Source: Fasciolopsis buskii (lineage: Eukaryota; Platyhelminthes; Trematoda; Plagiorchiida; Fasciolidae). Taken from it: a stretch of DNA of 64,000 nucleotides. This document shows positions 10,915-22,100 of this stretch, in pieces. Position 1 is the first letter of the stretch, and the number at the start of each line of letters is the position of its first letter. A program made the translations under genes and the position numbers. The stretch is from assembly GCA_008360955.1 (NCBI GenBank), contig LUCM01003878.1:1-64000 (forward strand). The letters are read 5' to 3'. The notes beneath the pieces were generated by a model. It did not search any database and had not been told where the DNA came from. It saw only the letters and a program-made list of their open reading frames with translations.

Positions 10915-12035
10915 CAAGCAATCTCGAAGTTGATCATTGAGGTGGAGGCGATAGCTACGCTCTAAGACCTGTATCTAAGGTGCAAAAATGAAAACTCGAA
11001 CAGATTGTTTTTCTGCATGAATTGGCATATTGAATTTCACCCTCTCGGCCGCAACGGAATTCGCGGACCTAAAATGGCAGACAAATAGTGCCCTAACCTC
11101 TTCGCATGTGAGCGTCATTAAAATTCTGGAAATTCTAGGCCTTTCACTAAATTACAAACTTCATTCCCAGTGAGGGGCGAAAAGAAAATTGCCATTTTTC
11201 ATCACAAATTATTTCTAGTGAGGCATTGGTTTCAAATCGTTCGACGTAATTTTCAAGTCCTCTATCAGTACTATTCGTATCCAAGTTCTAATTTTGTTGA
11301 ATGCACCACGGAACTGCTTTATTCGACGCCAAACGGGATACTCTATATTATAGATAAAAGGATTCTCGCGCAGTCCAGTATGGAGTCAGACTATAAGCAC
11401 GGCATGGGGTGTATCGCAGTCTACTTATAAAAAGTGCATTCAGAAATGTCCGGTACCGATACAGAACAAAACTTGACAACGCAATCGGTGTTTCGTACCC
11501 CAACAACATCCCTAACTTATCCCTTTTTTAGCCGATGAGTATTTATGTTTTCGTTACTGGATCATGTGAACTATTTTTGCTCTTCTGTTCACTTGTATTT
11601 TCTTTGCGTTTGTTCCTTATCTTTCGGCTGTCTTATGGGTGTAAGCGCTCCCTCCAATTTCTGCGTTTGCTTAACGGTCTCTGTGGATCGTAAATTGCAT
11701 AGAATTTTCCTGCCTTATATTATCTACCTTTTTGTTTTTCTTATTTACTTCAATGAAATTGTCGTGACCGACTATACTGGACTGTGAATAGTCTCCAGTC
11801 ACTAGGTTGATGAAGTAGCATACAACGTTCGAAGTCTGATTTTCCCTTGAGAGTGCATAATTTTCACCTGTTGGTATTGTGATCGTCCGTGTCCATATTT
11901 CAACATGCTTGATCGTTTTCTATATTGCTTCCTGACTCGCTCAGTCAGAGAATGCATTAGTCACCGTTAGTCTTATGACAGATGTTTATTGACAAACTAA
12001 AAACAAATAAAGTCTTCCCTGGATATCTATCTTGA
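10915..12035. other. Intergenic DNA, no feature recognised
   Basis: No domain, tRNA or tandem repeat is recognisable. Small frames at 11170-11430 and 11545-11787 (+) are unremarkable; the second encodes only a hydrophobic, low-information peptide. Confidence 0.45.
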
Positions 12036-12239
12036 ATGCCACCTATTTCCTTTTCCACGTTAAGTAAAACAGCATACAAAGCTGGTTTGACTTTGTCTTC
12101 GAGACTAGTGGAGCCTGCCTACTTGGTGTTCATTTTCTCTCCCAAAGACAATTATTACCGCAGCAAAACAGAAACTTATGTCTTCGCCTCCATAACTGTG
12201 TCCCATTCGGTACGGATACGTCATTTCCAACTACTCAGA

Positions 12240-12434
12240 TCCCTCTCTTTTATTCAACCTGTCTCTTCTGTCTCCAACCCAATCTGTTTGCCCCTTCTGC
12301 CTACCCGTAGTATCTCCAATGATAACACGCCCGATACTCGCAACGACTTTCTGTCAAGTAGTGTAGCAGGTGGTTTTCAGTCTGTTAGCTCACATTTTCT
12401 CAAGCCTCGTCAGCCTCTGCCTGCATTCAAGTGC
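12240..12434 (+). mobile_element. LINE 5'-end fragment, left arm of a palindrome
   Basis: Read on the plus strand this arm encodes a Ser/Pro-rich peptide including TRSISNDNTPDTRN and SHFLKPRQPL, and it stops at the palindrome centre. The same peptide is encoded on the minus strand by the right arm, where it continues into GSFNVRT. An FNVRT-like motif is how the endonuclease domain of many non-LTR retrotransposons begins, so I infer that this is the start of a LINE ORF. The frame upstream of 12240 differs from that outside the other arm. The identification rests on the motif and on the nearby LINE RT remnant. Confidence 0.5.
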
Positions 12435-12636
12435 GCACATTGAAGGAACCCAGATGCAGAGGCTGACGAGGCTTGAGAAAATGTGAGCTAGGAGACTGAA
12501 AGCCACTTACTGTACTACTTGACAATAAACCGTTGCGAGTATCGGGCGTGTTATCATTGGAGATACTACGGGTAGGCAGAAAGGGGCAAACAGATTGGGT
12601 TGGAGACAGAAGAGACAGGTTGAATAAAAGAGAGGG
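12435..12636 (-). mobile_element. LINE 5'-end fragment, right arm of a palindrome
   Basis: Reverse-complement duplicate of the left arm, about 93-94 % identical by eye. The outer 100 bases are nearly perfect and differences cluster near the centre. On the minus strand it encodes TRSISNDNTPDTRN, then SHFLKPRQPLHLGSFNVRT, ending at the palindrome centre where the endonuclease domain would continue. Nothing of the rest of an element follows in either orientation, so both arms are 5' fragments without their 3' parts. That is the opposite of normal LINE truncation. Confidence 0.55.
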
Positions 12637-13117
12637 AACTCTGAGCAGTAGCATACTTATTACTACCCACCGCACCTGCGCTCGATGCAATGGGCAGCGC
12701 GGTCCTGATTATCCTGCGCGACGACCGATGCAGTATGGAATTCTTTGTAGGCGTGCAACTCATGGGGATTGATAGACTGGTACTGCTAGGGAGTCGAGCC
12801 ACTAAGCAAGAAGAACGAATAAGGTTCTTAACCAAAGCCTCTGGTTCTGACAAGAACGTGGCCGCAAGGCAGCGGGGCATGGCTGAGTGGAAGCCCATAG
12901 ACTTGGATTAATTATTCTTCCACTCGTTTTTCCGACTGAGCTGCTAACTCAGATCAACCCTCGACTTGGACGATCAGGAGACTACTTCGTCAGGCCTCTA
13001 CCCATTGCCCTTCCAGGCATGATTGGATCTTCGGCTTGAGATAAGCCATCCTGTATAGCTCGTTGGATCATGGAGGCATGCAAGCCGTCACACCACGTCA
13101 AGGTGTAGTCTCGTTGT
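12637..13117. other. Unassigned, relatively GC-rich stretch before the assembly gap
   Basis: More GC-rich than most of the window, so possibly repeat-derived. Open frames exist on both strands (12690-12911 +; the minus frame running into the palindrome arm), but none matches a family I recognise. On the minus strand it is the natural upstream flank of the right palindrome arm and may hold LINE 5' UTR. Confidence 0.4.
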
Positions 13118-14106
13118 NNNNNNNNNNNNNNNNNNNNNNNNNNNNNNNNNNNNNNNNNNNNNNNNNNNNNNNNNNNNNNNNNNNNNNNNNNNNNNNNNNN
13201 NNNNNNNNNNNNNNNNNNNNNNNNNNNNNNNNNNNNNNNNNNNNNNNNNNNNNNNNNNNNNNNNNNNNNNNNNNNNNNNNNNNNNNNNNNNNNNNNNNNN
13301 NNNNNNNNNNNNNNNNNNNNNNNNNNNNNNNNNNNNNNNNNNNNNNNNNNNNNNNNNNNNNNNNNNNNNNNNNNNNNNNNNNNNNNNNNNNNNNNNNNNN
13401 NNNNNNNNNNNNNNNNNNNNNNNNNNNNNNNNNNNNNNNNNNNNNNNNNNNNNNNNNNNNNNNNNNNNNNNNNNNNNNNNNNNNNNNNNNNNNNNNNNNN
13501 NNNNNNNNNNNNNNNNNNNNNNNNNNNNNNNNNNNNNNNNNNNNNNNNNNNNNNNNNNNNNNNNNNNNNNNNNNNNNNNNNNNNNNNNNNNNNNNNNNNN
13601 NNNNNNNNNNNNNNNNNNNNNNNNNNNNNNNNNNNNNNNNNNNNNNNNNNNNNNNNNNNNNNNNNNNNNNNNNNNNNNNNNNNNNNNNNNNNNNNNNNNN
13701 NNNNNNNNNNNNNNNNNNNNNNNNNNNNNNNNNNNNNNNNNNNNNNNNNNNNNNNNNNNNNNNNNNNNNNNNNNNNNNNNNNNNNNNNNNNNNNNNNNNN
13801 NNNNNNNNNNNNNNNNNNNNNNNNNNNNNNNNNNNNNNNNNNNNNNNNNNNNNNNNNNNNNNNNNNNNNNNNNNNNNNNNNNNNNNNNNNNNNNNNNNNN
13901 NNNNNNNNNNNNNNNNNNNNNNNNNNNNNNNNNNNNNNNNNNNNNNNNNNNNNNNNNNNNNNNNNNNNNNNNNNNNNNNNNNNNNNNNNNNNNNNNNNNN
14001 NNNNNNNNNNNNNNNNNNNNNNNNNNNNNNNNNNNNNNNNNNNNNNNNNNNNNNNNNNNNNNNNNNNNNNNNNNNNNNNNNNNNNNNNNNNNNNNNNNNN
14101 NNNNNN
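13118..14106. other. Assembly gap (989 N)
   Basis: Run of unknown bases. Apparent open frames crossing it are artefacts of the Ns. It sits between LINE 5'-end material and the LINE linker/RT remnant, so the missing sequence plausibly contains more of a LINE, perhaps its endonuclease domain, and probably collapsed because it is repetitive. Confidence 1.
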
Positions 14107-15800
14107 ACGTACGTCGAATAGACCATGCGTTAATTCAAATGAAAATTTGCTGCAGCTGAATGGCCATCAAGGCAGGCTAAAAAACCCGATTGGCTGTCGA
14201 ACGTTTGTCTGATTCGGCTGTTCGCAATAGCTACGAACAGAAACTATCTGAGGGACTAAGAAAATTGACGAGCAGCAATGTAGACGATCAGTGGGATCAA
14301 ATTATACAGGCTATGCATTTGGGAGCAAACTTCGCCTGTGGTCGTAGATCTAGCATTCATTAAAAACACTGGATCTCTCAAGCGTCGCTGAGTCTAATAG
14401 AGCAAAAACGCCAGCTTCCTAACTGCAAGGAAATGAATAAGATGCGTCGGCAGTTGCAGCGTCAGTTGATCATAAGCCTTAGGAATGACCGCGAAAGCTG
14501 GTGGGTTAAGCTAGCCGAAGAAATGGGAGTGGCGTCCGCTTCAGGTAGCAATCAAAGACTGTTTAGGCTTATACGAGACAGCAGTGGGTGGCGAACCGAT
14601 TATGTTATACTCGCCAATGGTGTATGCGTGAGAACCTAATCAGTTCCCATCTCCGTCGGGTTGTACTGCCCAGATCATCAGTTTGTGACAGATCCTAGAA
14701 TGCGACACATTTTTGTAGACTCACGATTTGTCTTTTGCTATTTGAAAGCCTTGTTCGATTTAGTCGATCGTGCAGTTCTTTGGTACTGTCCCTCATTGAG
14801 AGGTGTGACAGATTTCACTTTACTAGTTCGGTCTCTGTTTGCGAATGGCCGAATGCGGTTTGGGCTTACGGCGATCACTCTTCCGAGTTCACCACGAGAA
14901 GTTTCGTCATTGAGATGGTTATGGGCATAACGCTATTCTTATGTAGGAATATTGGCATTAACATTTCCTCAGACAGCACACTGTCTGACTAGTTTGTGGT
15001 ACTGAGTGAAGACCCAAGTGAGTTGCGATTTCTCGATCGTCTGAGCTATAGTGTAATTATGTTTGGGATGCGTGTTGTATCTTCTAAGTGTAAAATGCCT
15101 TTGGAGGATTGGGTTGGCTCGCAGCCGAACCTTGTTTTTGCAAGGGGAAAACATCTTGAGGTGAATGAATTTAGTTATTTGGGCACGTATCTCTCCTGGT
15201 GGTCGTACAACGAAAGAAGTATCTTTGCACATGCAGAATGCCCGACTAGCATTCGACACTTTGAAGGATCTATGGTGTAAGTGGGATAAGCAATTATCGA
15301 TAAAATATCGATGATAGGGTCGCTAGTGCTCTACGGCTCCCAAACACGACCGTTGAGAGCGTAAGATATACGAGGACTTTTGGCGTTTGAACATTGTTGT
15401 CTTCGTGGAATTGGTACACTATCACTGGGAAAATTCTGTAATTAACTCAAAAATTAGACGTGGGTTACTAAGTTCTGGGGTTTAATCTTTAAAACAAGCA
15501 CTGAATCAGTATAGCTTAAAGTGGTTGGAAAATATTTGCCCACAAAACTACTGCATCGTGTACCCTACTCATCAAAACAGTTAATTGTGGGGAAACGGTT
15601 CAAGTTGGCCAGTCGGTGATATGTGAAAAAGTATGAGAGCTTCAACGCGTGGGTTGGGTCGTGTAGGTGCAGTAACACTGCTGGATTGGTGTGCACAAGA
15701 TCCCCTCCAGGTAATGGTTGGAGACCATAGATGATGTGGTCCGGTACCGCAGTCAGTGGCACAATTGGATTCGAAACGGTTTTCTTCTGCATAATTCCTC
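14107..15800 (+). mobile_element. Decayed non-LTR retrotransposon (LINE), linker to 3' end
   Basis: Degenerate remnant of a LINE polyprotein with endonuclease and reverse transcriptase. In order on the plus strand: an endonuclease-RT linker (around 14195-14345 and 14433-14636, with NDRESWWVKLAEEM); an RT piece (14700-14930) with LKALFDLVDRAVLW, a decayed form of the usual D-x-x-x-A-F-D-S-V motif; after a frameshift, AYGDHSSEFTTRS; then VVLSEDPSELRFLDRLSYSV and KCKMPLEDWVGSQPNLV (14996-15280), the stretch after the YADD box. A C-terminal piece (VLYGSQTRPLRA near 15335; WCAQDPL near 15690) closes the coding part. The early RT motifs and the catalytic YADD are deleted, and stops and frameshifts abound, so it is inactive. 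It resembles fluke LINEs of the RTE/CR1 sort; the clade is not decidable by eye. Confidence 0.8.
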
Positions 15801-15997
15801 AAGCTACTATTTTACCGTCGATCATTATTATTCCCTGTTTTTTATTCTGTTTGAATAGATGATACTGTGAAGTAGAAACCAAAACCTATGCAGGTTGGAC
15901 ATAGGTTGACTTGTAAACCGACCCTGAAATTTGAAGTGGTATTGCATCACGCACATTAGGTTAGGTGTGATGAAGACCCGGCTAGCAACAAATTATC

Positions 15998-16085
15998 AAA
16001 TATCTCCAAAGCGACTGGCGGATGTGGGACTGGAACCCTTTCTGGGTCGACATATTCCTGATCCACTCGACGGTTGTCGATCATC
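15998..16085 (-). mobile_element. tRNA-derived SINE head, copy B (minus strand)
   Basis: On the minus strand an A-box-like CCGTCGAGTGG (16063-16073) is followed by a good B-box, GGTTCCAGTCC (16027-16037), then CATCCGCCAGTCGCTTT. The last part matches copy C at 61.6 kb almost base for base (AAAGCGAC-T/C-GGCGGAT on the plus strand) and the equivalent GCCGGTC of copy A. It lies 200 bases after the LINE 3' end. The 3' body could not be delimited; the end coordinates cover only the tRNA-like head. Confidence 0.6.
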
Positions 16086-16119
16086 CATAAAAGGCAATTA
16101 TTCAGGTCGGTCCGTAATT

Positions 16120-19100
16120 TCTTGCACATGAAACGTAAAATTTGCAAAGAAGTACTTGGGATAGCGCAAAGCATATGCAAATGATGAACAATTTGTGGCT
16201 GAGCATCTGGATTCGCCCGCTGATATTTCATTTTCGCAGAATTTCATGAAACCTACCGTCCAGAATACGTGGTCTCACATCTGTCGGCTTCAGAGCTCTA
16301 GGTAGTCGACACATCACCGCTCTCTCACGGTCCAGTTAGTTTTAGGGCATGTTCATTCACAACCGTTAATTGTTTATCCTCTATCAGCCGAGGCCAACAG
16401 CTCGGTGAAAATTCATCTCGGTATTAAATGCGGATTGACGAAATAAATATGGTCTCTAGACAAATATTAATAAACATGCATGTTGAAGTTGTACCCGCAG
16501 ATCGTGACGTCAACTGCTTTGTGTGTGTGTCTGTTTGTTGTATTGTCCGTACCTTCAAGCTTGTGCACCTTCCATTGTCAATGTTTGCATGGGAGGTCAC
16601 ATGTACCTCTTTTGTATTGACGAATTCCAACTTAGTTTGCGCACGATAGACCAGGCTTTTCAAAAACGGTTGCTAATAATCTGTGGACAACAGCCGTGGT
16701 TATTAATACTTGCTATCTGATCTTGGTTAGTCTTACTAACATCAGAGTCAATGATCAACAGACATTCTCCAGTCAATAAATAGAAGTTTCAAGTATGGCT
16801 GGAATTAACAAATTACGCTAGGCTAAACTCGCCTTTGGCTTAAGTATGCATTTGTGAAATATTTCATCATCGACAAGCTAACTACTATAATTCACAAAAA
16901 ACCAAATTACGCAGTCTCTTCTGGTTTTATAAGAGTATTCCCACCGGATTTCGTCACTGGGCTCGATCATTGGAATTTGTTGCAGATGCCATGGTTTGAT
17001 GAGGATACAGTCATTGCAGCTCGTGATTCTTAACACATTTGTTGAATCAGCCACACTTATCTTTAGTTATCACCATTGCTGAACAGCATACCAGTCATCT
17101 GATATTCTTCTTTTCCTTTGTCTTTTATCCTTTACTTTCTTAATTAATGAAACAACAATTCAACGGACTCTGATAAGTATATCCACAAAGCACACATTGT
17201 TTCCCAAGATCTAATAAGAGTTAACAGAGCGTCATGTAAGCAGCTGGCTCATCGCTTTAGTTTGATATGTTTACCGCGTTTTTTTCGGTGGCCCAGATTA
17301 ACGCTGCTTTAATCGCCTTTTGGCTGCCCACACATACTTTATGTGATTCCGCTTTGTCGGCTAGTAGTTTGGGTTTGTACGATCTATGGATTGTATGTGA
17401 ACCCGACCACAATTAACTTTATCGATCGTGTCGTTAGTGTGGTTGTTGCAACCTTTCCAAATCGAATCCCGGGATACCAGCAACTCTGTCTATGGATGTT
17501 TTGCTGTAGCGATTATTGACTACGTGTAAGAAGAATGGCGATCTAATAGGAGCGCCACTTTATCGTATGCATAAGAAAGCCGAAAAAACAAGGAAAGTTT
17601 TGCATGCATCACAGTAGAATTCTCTTTTGCACATCCTGGTTTCCAACTCCCATTTTGACACACTAATTTCGTGTTTGGACTGGAAGTATAACCACTGTTT
17701 AGGATTTGAAAATTCGGGGAAATAATCGACATAGAAACAACGATCCCACCCTTTCGTTAGTTGATGATGGCGATTAGGGAGGAAAGGTCAAGTGAAAGAT
17801 AGGAGCGTTGCCAGAACAGTGCGTGAAATTTAATAATGATCAATCTGCTTAAACCCTGAATACTGCCAGCGCCCGCAGACGAATAATCAAGGCAATCTCC
17901 CTTTCAAATCTACTAGTGGATGAAAATTAGGAATGTAAATGTAAAATCGAGATAACAAATTATGTCAGCAAACAAATGACAAAATATGAGAGTGGGATCC
18001 ACCAAGGCAGAAGAATTTTGTGCAGTTCATTCTGTTTACGCCTGGATAACTCCCGATGGTAATAGATTGTCGCCTGGAAAATGTAAGCAGCTGGCCATCC
18101 ACGTAATCCAAAGTGTCTTTTCACTTCAATCTGAAGTTAATTTATCTGTAGAGAGCAACGGTTTTCCACCGGTTACTAACTGATAGGGTCGGATCAAATG
18201 GTCATTGTACTCAAGTTGGAGGGTGGTCAGAAATTTGGTTACTCGCCCATCTATCTGCTCGGTTAGTTTTAGCAGCTTCTCATCCATTCTGGATTTTCTA
18301 ATTCATGTGAAATTTGTTACATGCAGATAGATATTTTCCAATCTACCTACGTCTTTGTGGCTGGCGATAATGAATTCGTGAAACTACTTACCAAGTCTTG
18401 AGCCTCAATCTCTCCTGCTTCTGTAAACATTTGGAGGTAGGTCATCTCTCAGCTGATCTCCAAAACTCAGCCTTTGTTCTGCATCAGGCAGCTGTTCAGT
18501 CATAATTGGCATTTATGACCCAACTGTACTAAGGATCATTGAGTTATCCGGATCTTAGAATCAGACAAAGACGCACTCATAACCTAATCACGGGTAGTTG
18601 CATTTACGGAGTATATAACAAACGCTAATCAGGAAAGCTTAAAAAAATTAGTGGTAACCAATGGGTTAACTAGCCAGAGGATGTGCTAACTACGCGGTCA
18701 GCTAGTTTTTCGATATACCCTTGTTCAGGTGAATGCGACAATAACTGGCTTTGTCTCACGGTCCTATTCGCTCTTCGTTGTCGCGAAGCAAGGTGTTTCA
18801 CTAGCCCAATATTATCCATTGTGTTTGGAGCCACACGCATCTGTACTCTTATGATCTTTCAGGAGTACTCGTTGAGACGAAATTTGGATCCTAGGGGATA
18901 ACCGAAACAAGGAAAAATAGTCAAAGTACATTTAGAAGTTAAGTGACTTTCGGGTGACCCGTATGACAGACTACTCCCACTGGCTGACCAAACAGGTCGA
19001 CAACGCCAACATTTTTGAATGTGGAACTCATTGGAATTTTCCCCCGCATTGTTGAATGAATGATTCATTTAACTGGATTTGTCATATAACACCTAATAAT

Positions 19101-22100
19101 GCATACATGAGCTATGGGTTGTTTATTCGCTCGGAGTGAATCACATTTTGCGAAATATTTCAGTCTCTTTCTCCTGCAGGTTGTCACCAACGGCCTGCAG
19201 CGTGAAAACCTAACTCATCACGGAAAAAATGGAAACAAAACGCACATGTCCATTCACAATTGTAAGTGGTTGGTTCGCATCTAATTGACACAAAAATACA
19301 CAAAAAAGGGGAGGAATAAGGTTTATGTGACCGCATGACTTCGGTTTTGTTCATGCCAACTAAACCTACAGTAGGTTTTAAGTTTGGAATTCGCAACGGC
19401 ATGTGAAAGCATTTTGATGGTGCTACGACTAACGGAAAACGGTATAATTTATTCAGTACATCTGTTGACCTGGTACGGAAACCATACCCAGGAGCTGACC
19501 TCGTTTTTGTCCGTTAGCAATTTTGTGTACAACCTACCGAGGGTTATTTTCGTAAACCTCCAATAGTGCCGCACCTTTTTTCTGCCCATTCTTTACGTTG
19601 AAAAAGGTGGATCAAATGGGTCATTGTTTTTACTCAGACCACATTTAAATAGAATTACAACTTCCATTGCCAGCAACAACCTTACCCAACTAAAACTAAT
19701 AAAATCAGTTTCTCGCCGTTTGGAATTCGGCTAGAGGCGAAGCATTCTATCTGTGCTGAGGGTTTTATGGATTTCTTTGTGAATTGACTACTTGAATATC
19801 CTTAATAAAACGATTGCTTATGGATAACCTTGGTTGAATATTTTTACTGGCACATTACGTGGAATATGTTATCAACGTAGAAGCACGATATTGAAGGTTT
19901 GGTGCTCGCATGTTACCTCAGTTGGTTTTATGCCGCAGGGCTTAGAAAACCGTTTCCACGCACTTTACAACTATCCATTGATTTAACTACTTGTGCTCAG
20001 ACTCTCCAGTGTGCATATATCATTTTTTTCTCAGTGTGCGCCTAAACAGTCAATGTCCATTACTACAGTTAACTGTTGATCAACGTTAATAAAAATATAT
20101 TTAACATGGCTTCGTAAGTTTTTATAGCACCAGTAGGAGTGAAGAGATCTAGCGATAGTTTTTTACCAGTCAGAACCACTTTGTTAACGGATTACATCGA
20201 CAATATACCGTAAAATTCCTCGGTAGCCTACATCACCGGGATCCAATGAAATCAACTGGAACAGTTCGATTGTAGGTCAAGGTAATAGGATCAAGGAAAA
20301 ATAAGAAAATTCTTGTTCTTCTTTGACTGTTTTGCTGTCTTAATCTAAAAATGTCGCGTCTTCTTTGAGTTTTCTTTATTAAAGCAAAGTATCTACTTGG
20401 TATGAACAAAGCAAGCTGATATTCTTAGGCAATGTCCCACCTAGATCAACGACATGTTCCATGCCTATTCATTATTTGTCCATCACTTTATTTTGACTGT
20501 TTATCAACGATATTTTCCGTTAGTGATCGTGGGGCTTCAGACGTAGGGCGATAAACAATTCGCAAAAACGCTGAAATTTGAAGTGACGTGAGATCAGTAG
20601 GGGATGTCTCCGGTTATTGTTCGTACTACTACTTCTAGTCCACCACCGTATTAACAAAAACATTGGATTTTTGATGACGATCAATAATAAATTTTCAGTT
20701 TGTCTTCCATTAATCGTGAAATGTCTAAGATGAAATGGTGCTGATGAAAGTGAAATTCAAGTAGATGATGTGCAGAAAAACCGTTAGACATACTTCTCGC
20801 GTAAACTTTTATGCAGAATTACGCAAATTTGCTTGGGTTTCCGTTTTTACTTCTGGCCTCATCATTTTTATTGAATTGATTTATGGTGAAATAAATGATT
20901 TAGCTACTGGATATCAAAAGAAATACTAGAGCCCTCATGCCTCATGTAGTTACTGAGCAGGTAGCTGCACTGTGGCATGCCATCTCATAATGGTACCTTC
21001 AGATGTATTCCAAAAACCACACAGAGGAAACTTTACTAACTTCTAACCTCACCCTTACTGTTGTTCGGCATGTGACAAATAGCTAGCCCAATATTTGTGA
21101 ACAATTACATAAAGCTGCTAGGTAGTGCGTATAGTTTTCCCTGTTGCCTTTACAAATCGCTTGGTAATGCGTTCTACTTTAAGGATTTTTTTCAAGGTTA
21201 CGACTACAGTTTAGACAAAACCCTTTTTTTGTGTGCACCTGATGTCAACAGTAACAGGTACTTGACCATTCTCTTTAATGAAGAATAAGTTTAATCAGTT
21301 TACCTTCGCTTGCTCCCCTAACAAAGGTGGATGATTTTGAACAGGGCAAACAATTTAAGGTTATATTCCTCTCAGTCATAACACACCGAACGACATTCTT
21401 GTTTGTCGATTTACACTTATCCGTCTGAATGGAATTAATAAACAATATTTTCCAAACCCAAAAATGGGGATGAAATAAAATATTTGTCGGGAAAATTATT
21501 CGATCGCAGATGAGTGTTCCGTTTGGGAACGCCACCAATTAATTTTGCAGGGCCTATTTAACAGCAAACGCCAAGAAATGTGACTATGCTAACTTGCATT
21601 TTCTGCTGTCTAATTGTCGGCACTCTTAACAATACTAATCATGATCGCTCACTTGTAGTTTATCATGCCTTAGACGTACACTAGTTCAGGAGTGGGATTG
21701 TATCTACTAAAAGCCTGCTGATTGGGAAATTGATCGTCGGCGAGGTAGATCAAACTGACGAAAGTCACTTATTTAAGCAACGATATTCACCACTTGACCA
21801 ACTCAGTAACGTGGCACAGCACATGACTATAGCTTGGTGGTCCTATTTAAGTTTGCGTTTGCGCTGTTAACACCATAAGACAGGCGGGACGTTCGAGCGC
21901 TCTTGAACCGTCAAGTCGTCATTTCGATTGTTTCTTTGGATCAGTCCGTCTTTTTTGTTAACAATGATACCGCATGCAGTCTCTTATTTGCGGGAAATTT
22001 GCTAGGTTTTTCCAACATCAAATGAAATTTGAACCACCCACTTTTTCCCCGCAAATGATTTTTGACGGAGTCGAAGCCGATCCACCAGCAATGCGAAGGT

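Larger units (their letters stand above)
12240..12636. repeat. Large near-loopless inverted repeat (about 195-base arms)
   Basis: The two arms meet at the self-complementary octamer GTGCGCAC (12431-12438), with essentially no spacer. A single strand could fold into a hairpin of nearly 200 base pairs. Both arms end at the same outer point (CCTCTCTTTT on the left, its complement on the right); outside it the flanks are unrelated. This shape suggests a fold-back duplication rather than two independent insertions. Assembly error is possible because a gap lies 480 bases away. Confidence 0.85.

Noticed and set aside
13063..14126. Long open frames on both strands across 13.06-14.13 kb
   Set aside because: They consist almost entirely of N; artefacts of the assembly gap.
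15565..15802. Minus-strand frames of 73-75 codons
   Set aside because: Antisense shadow of the LINE C-terminal region encoded on the plus strand.
20740..20760. CTGATGA...GAAA, hammerhead core words
   Set aside because: Only four bases lie between them, so stem II cannot form.
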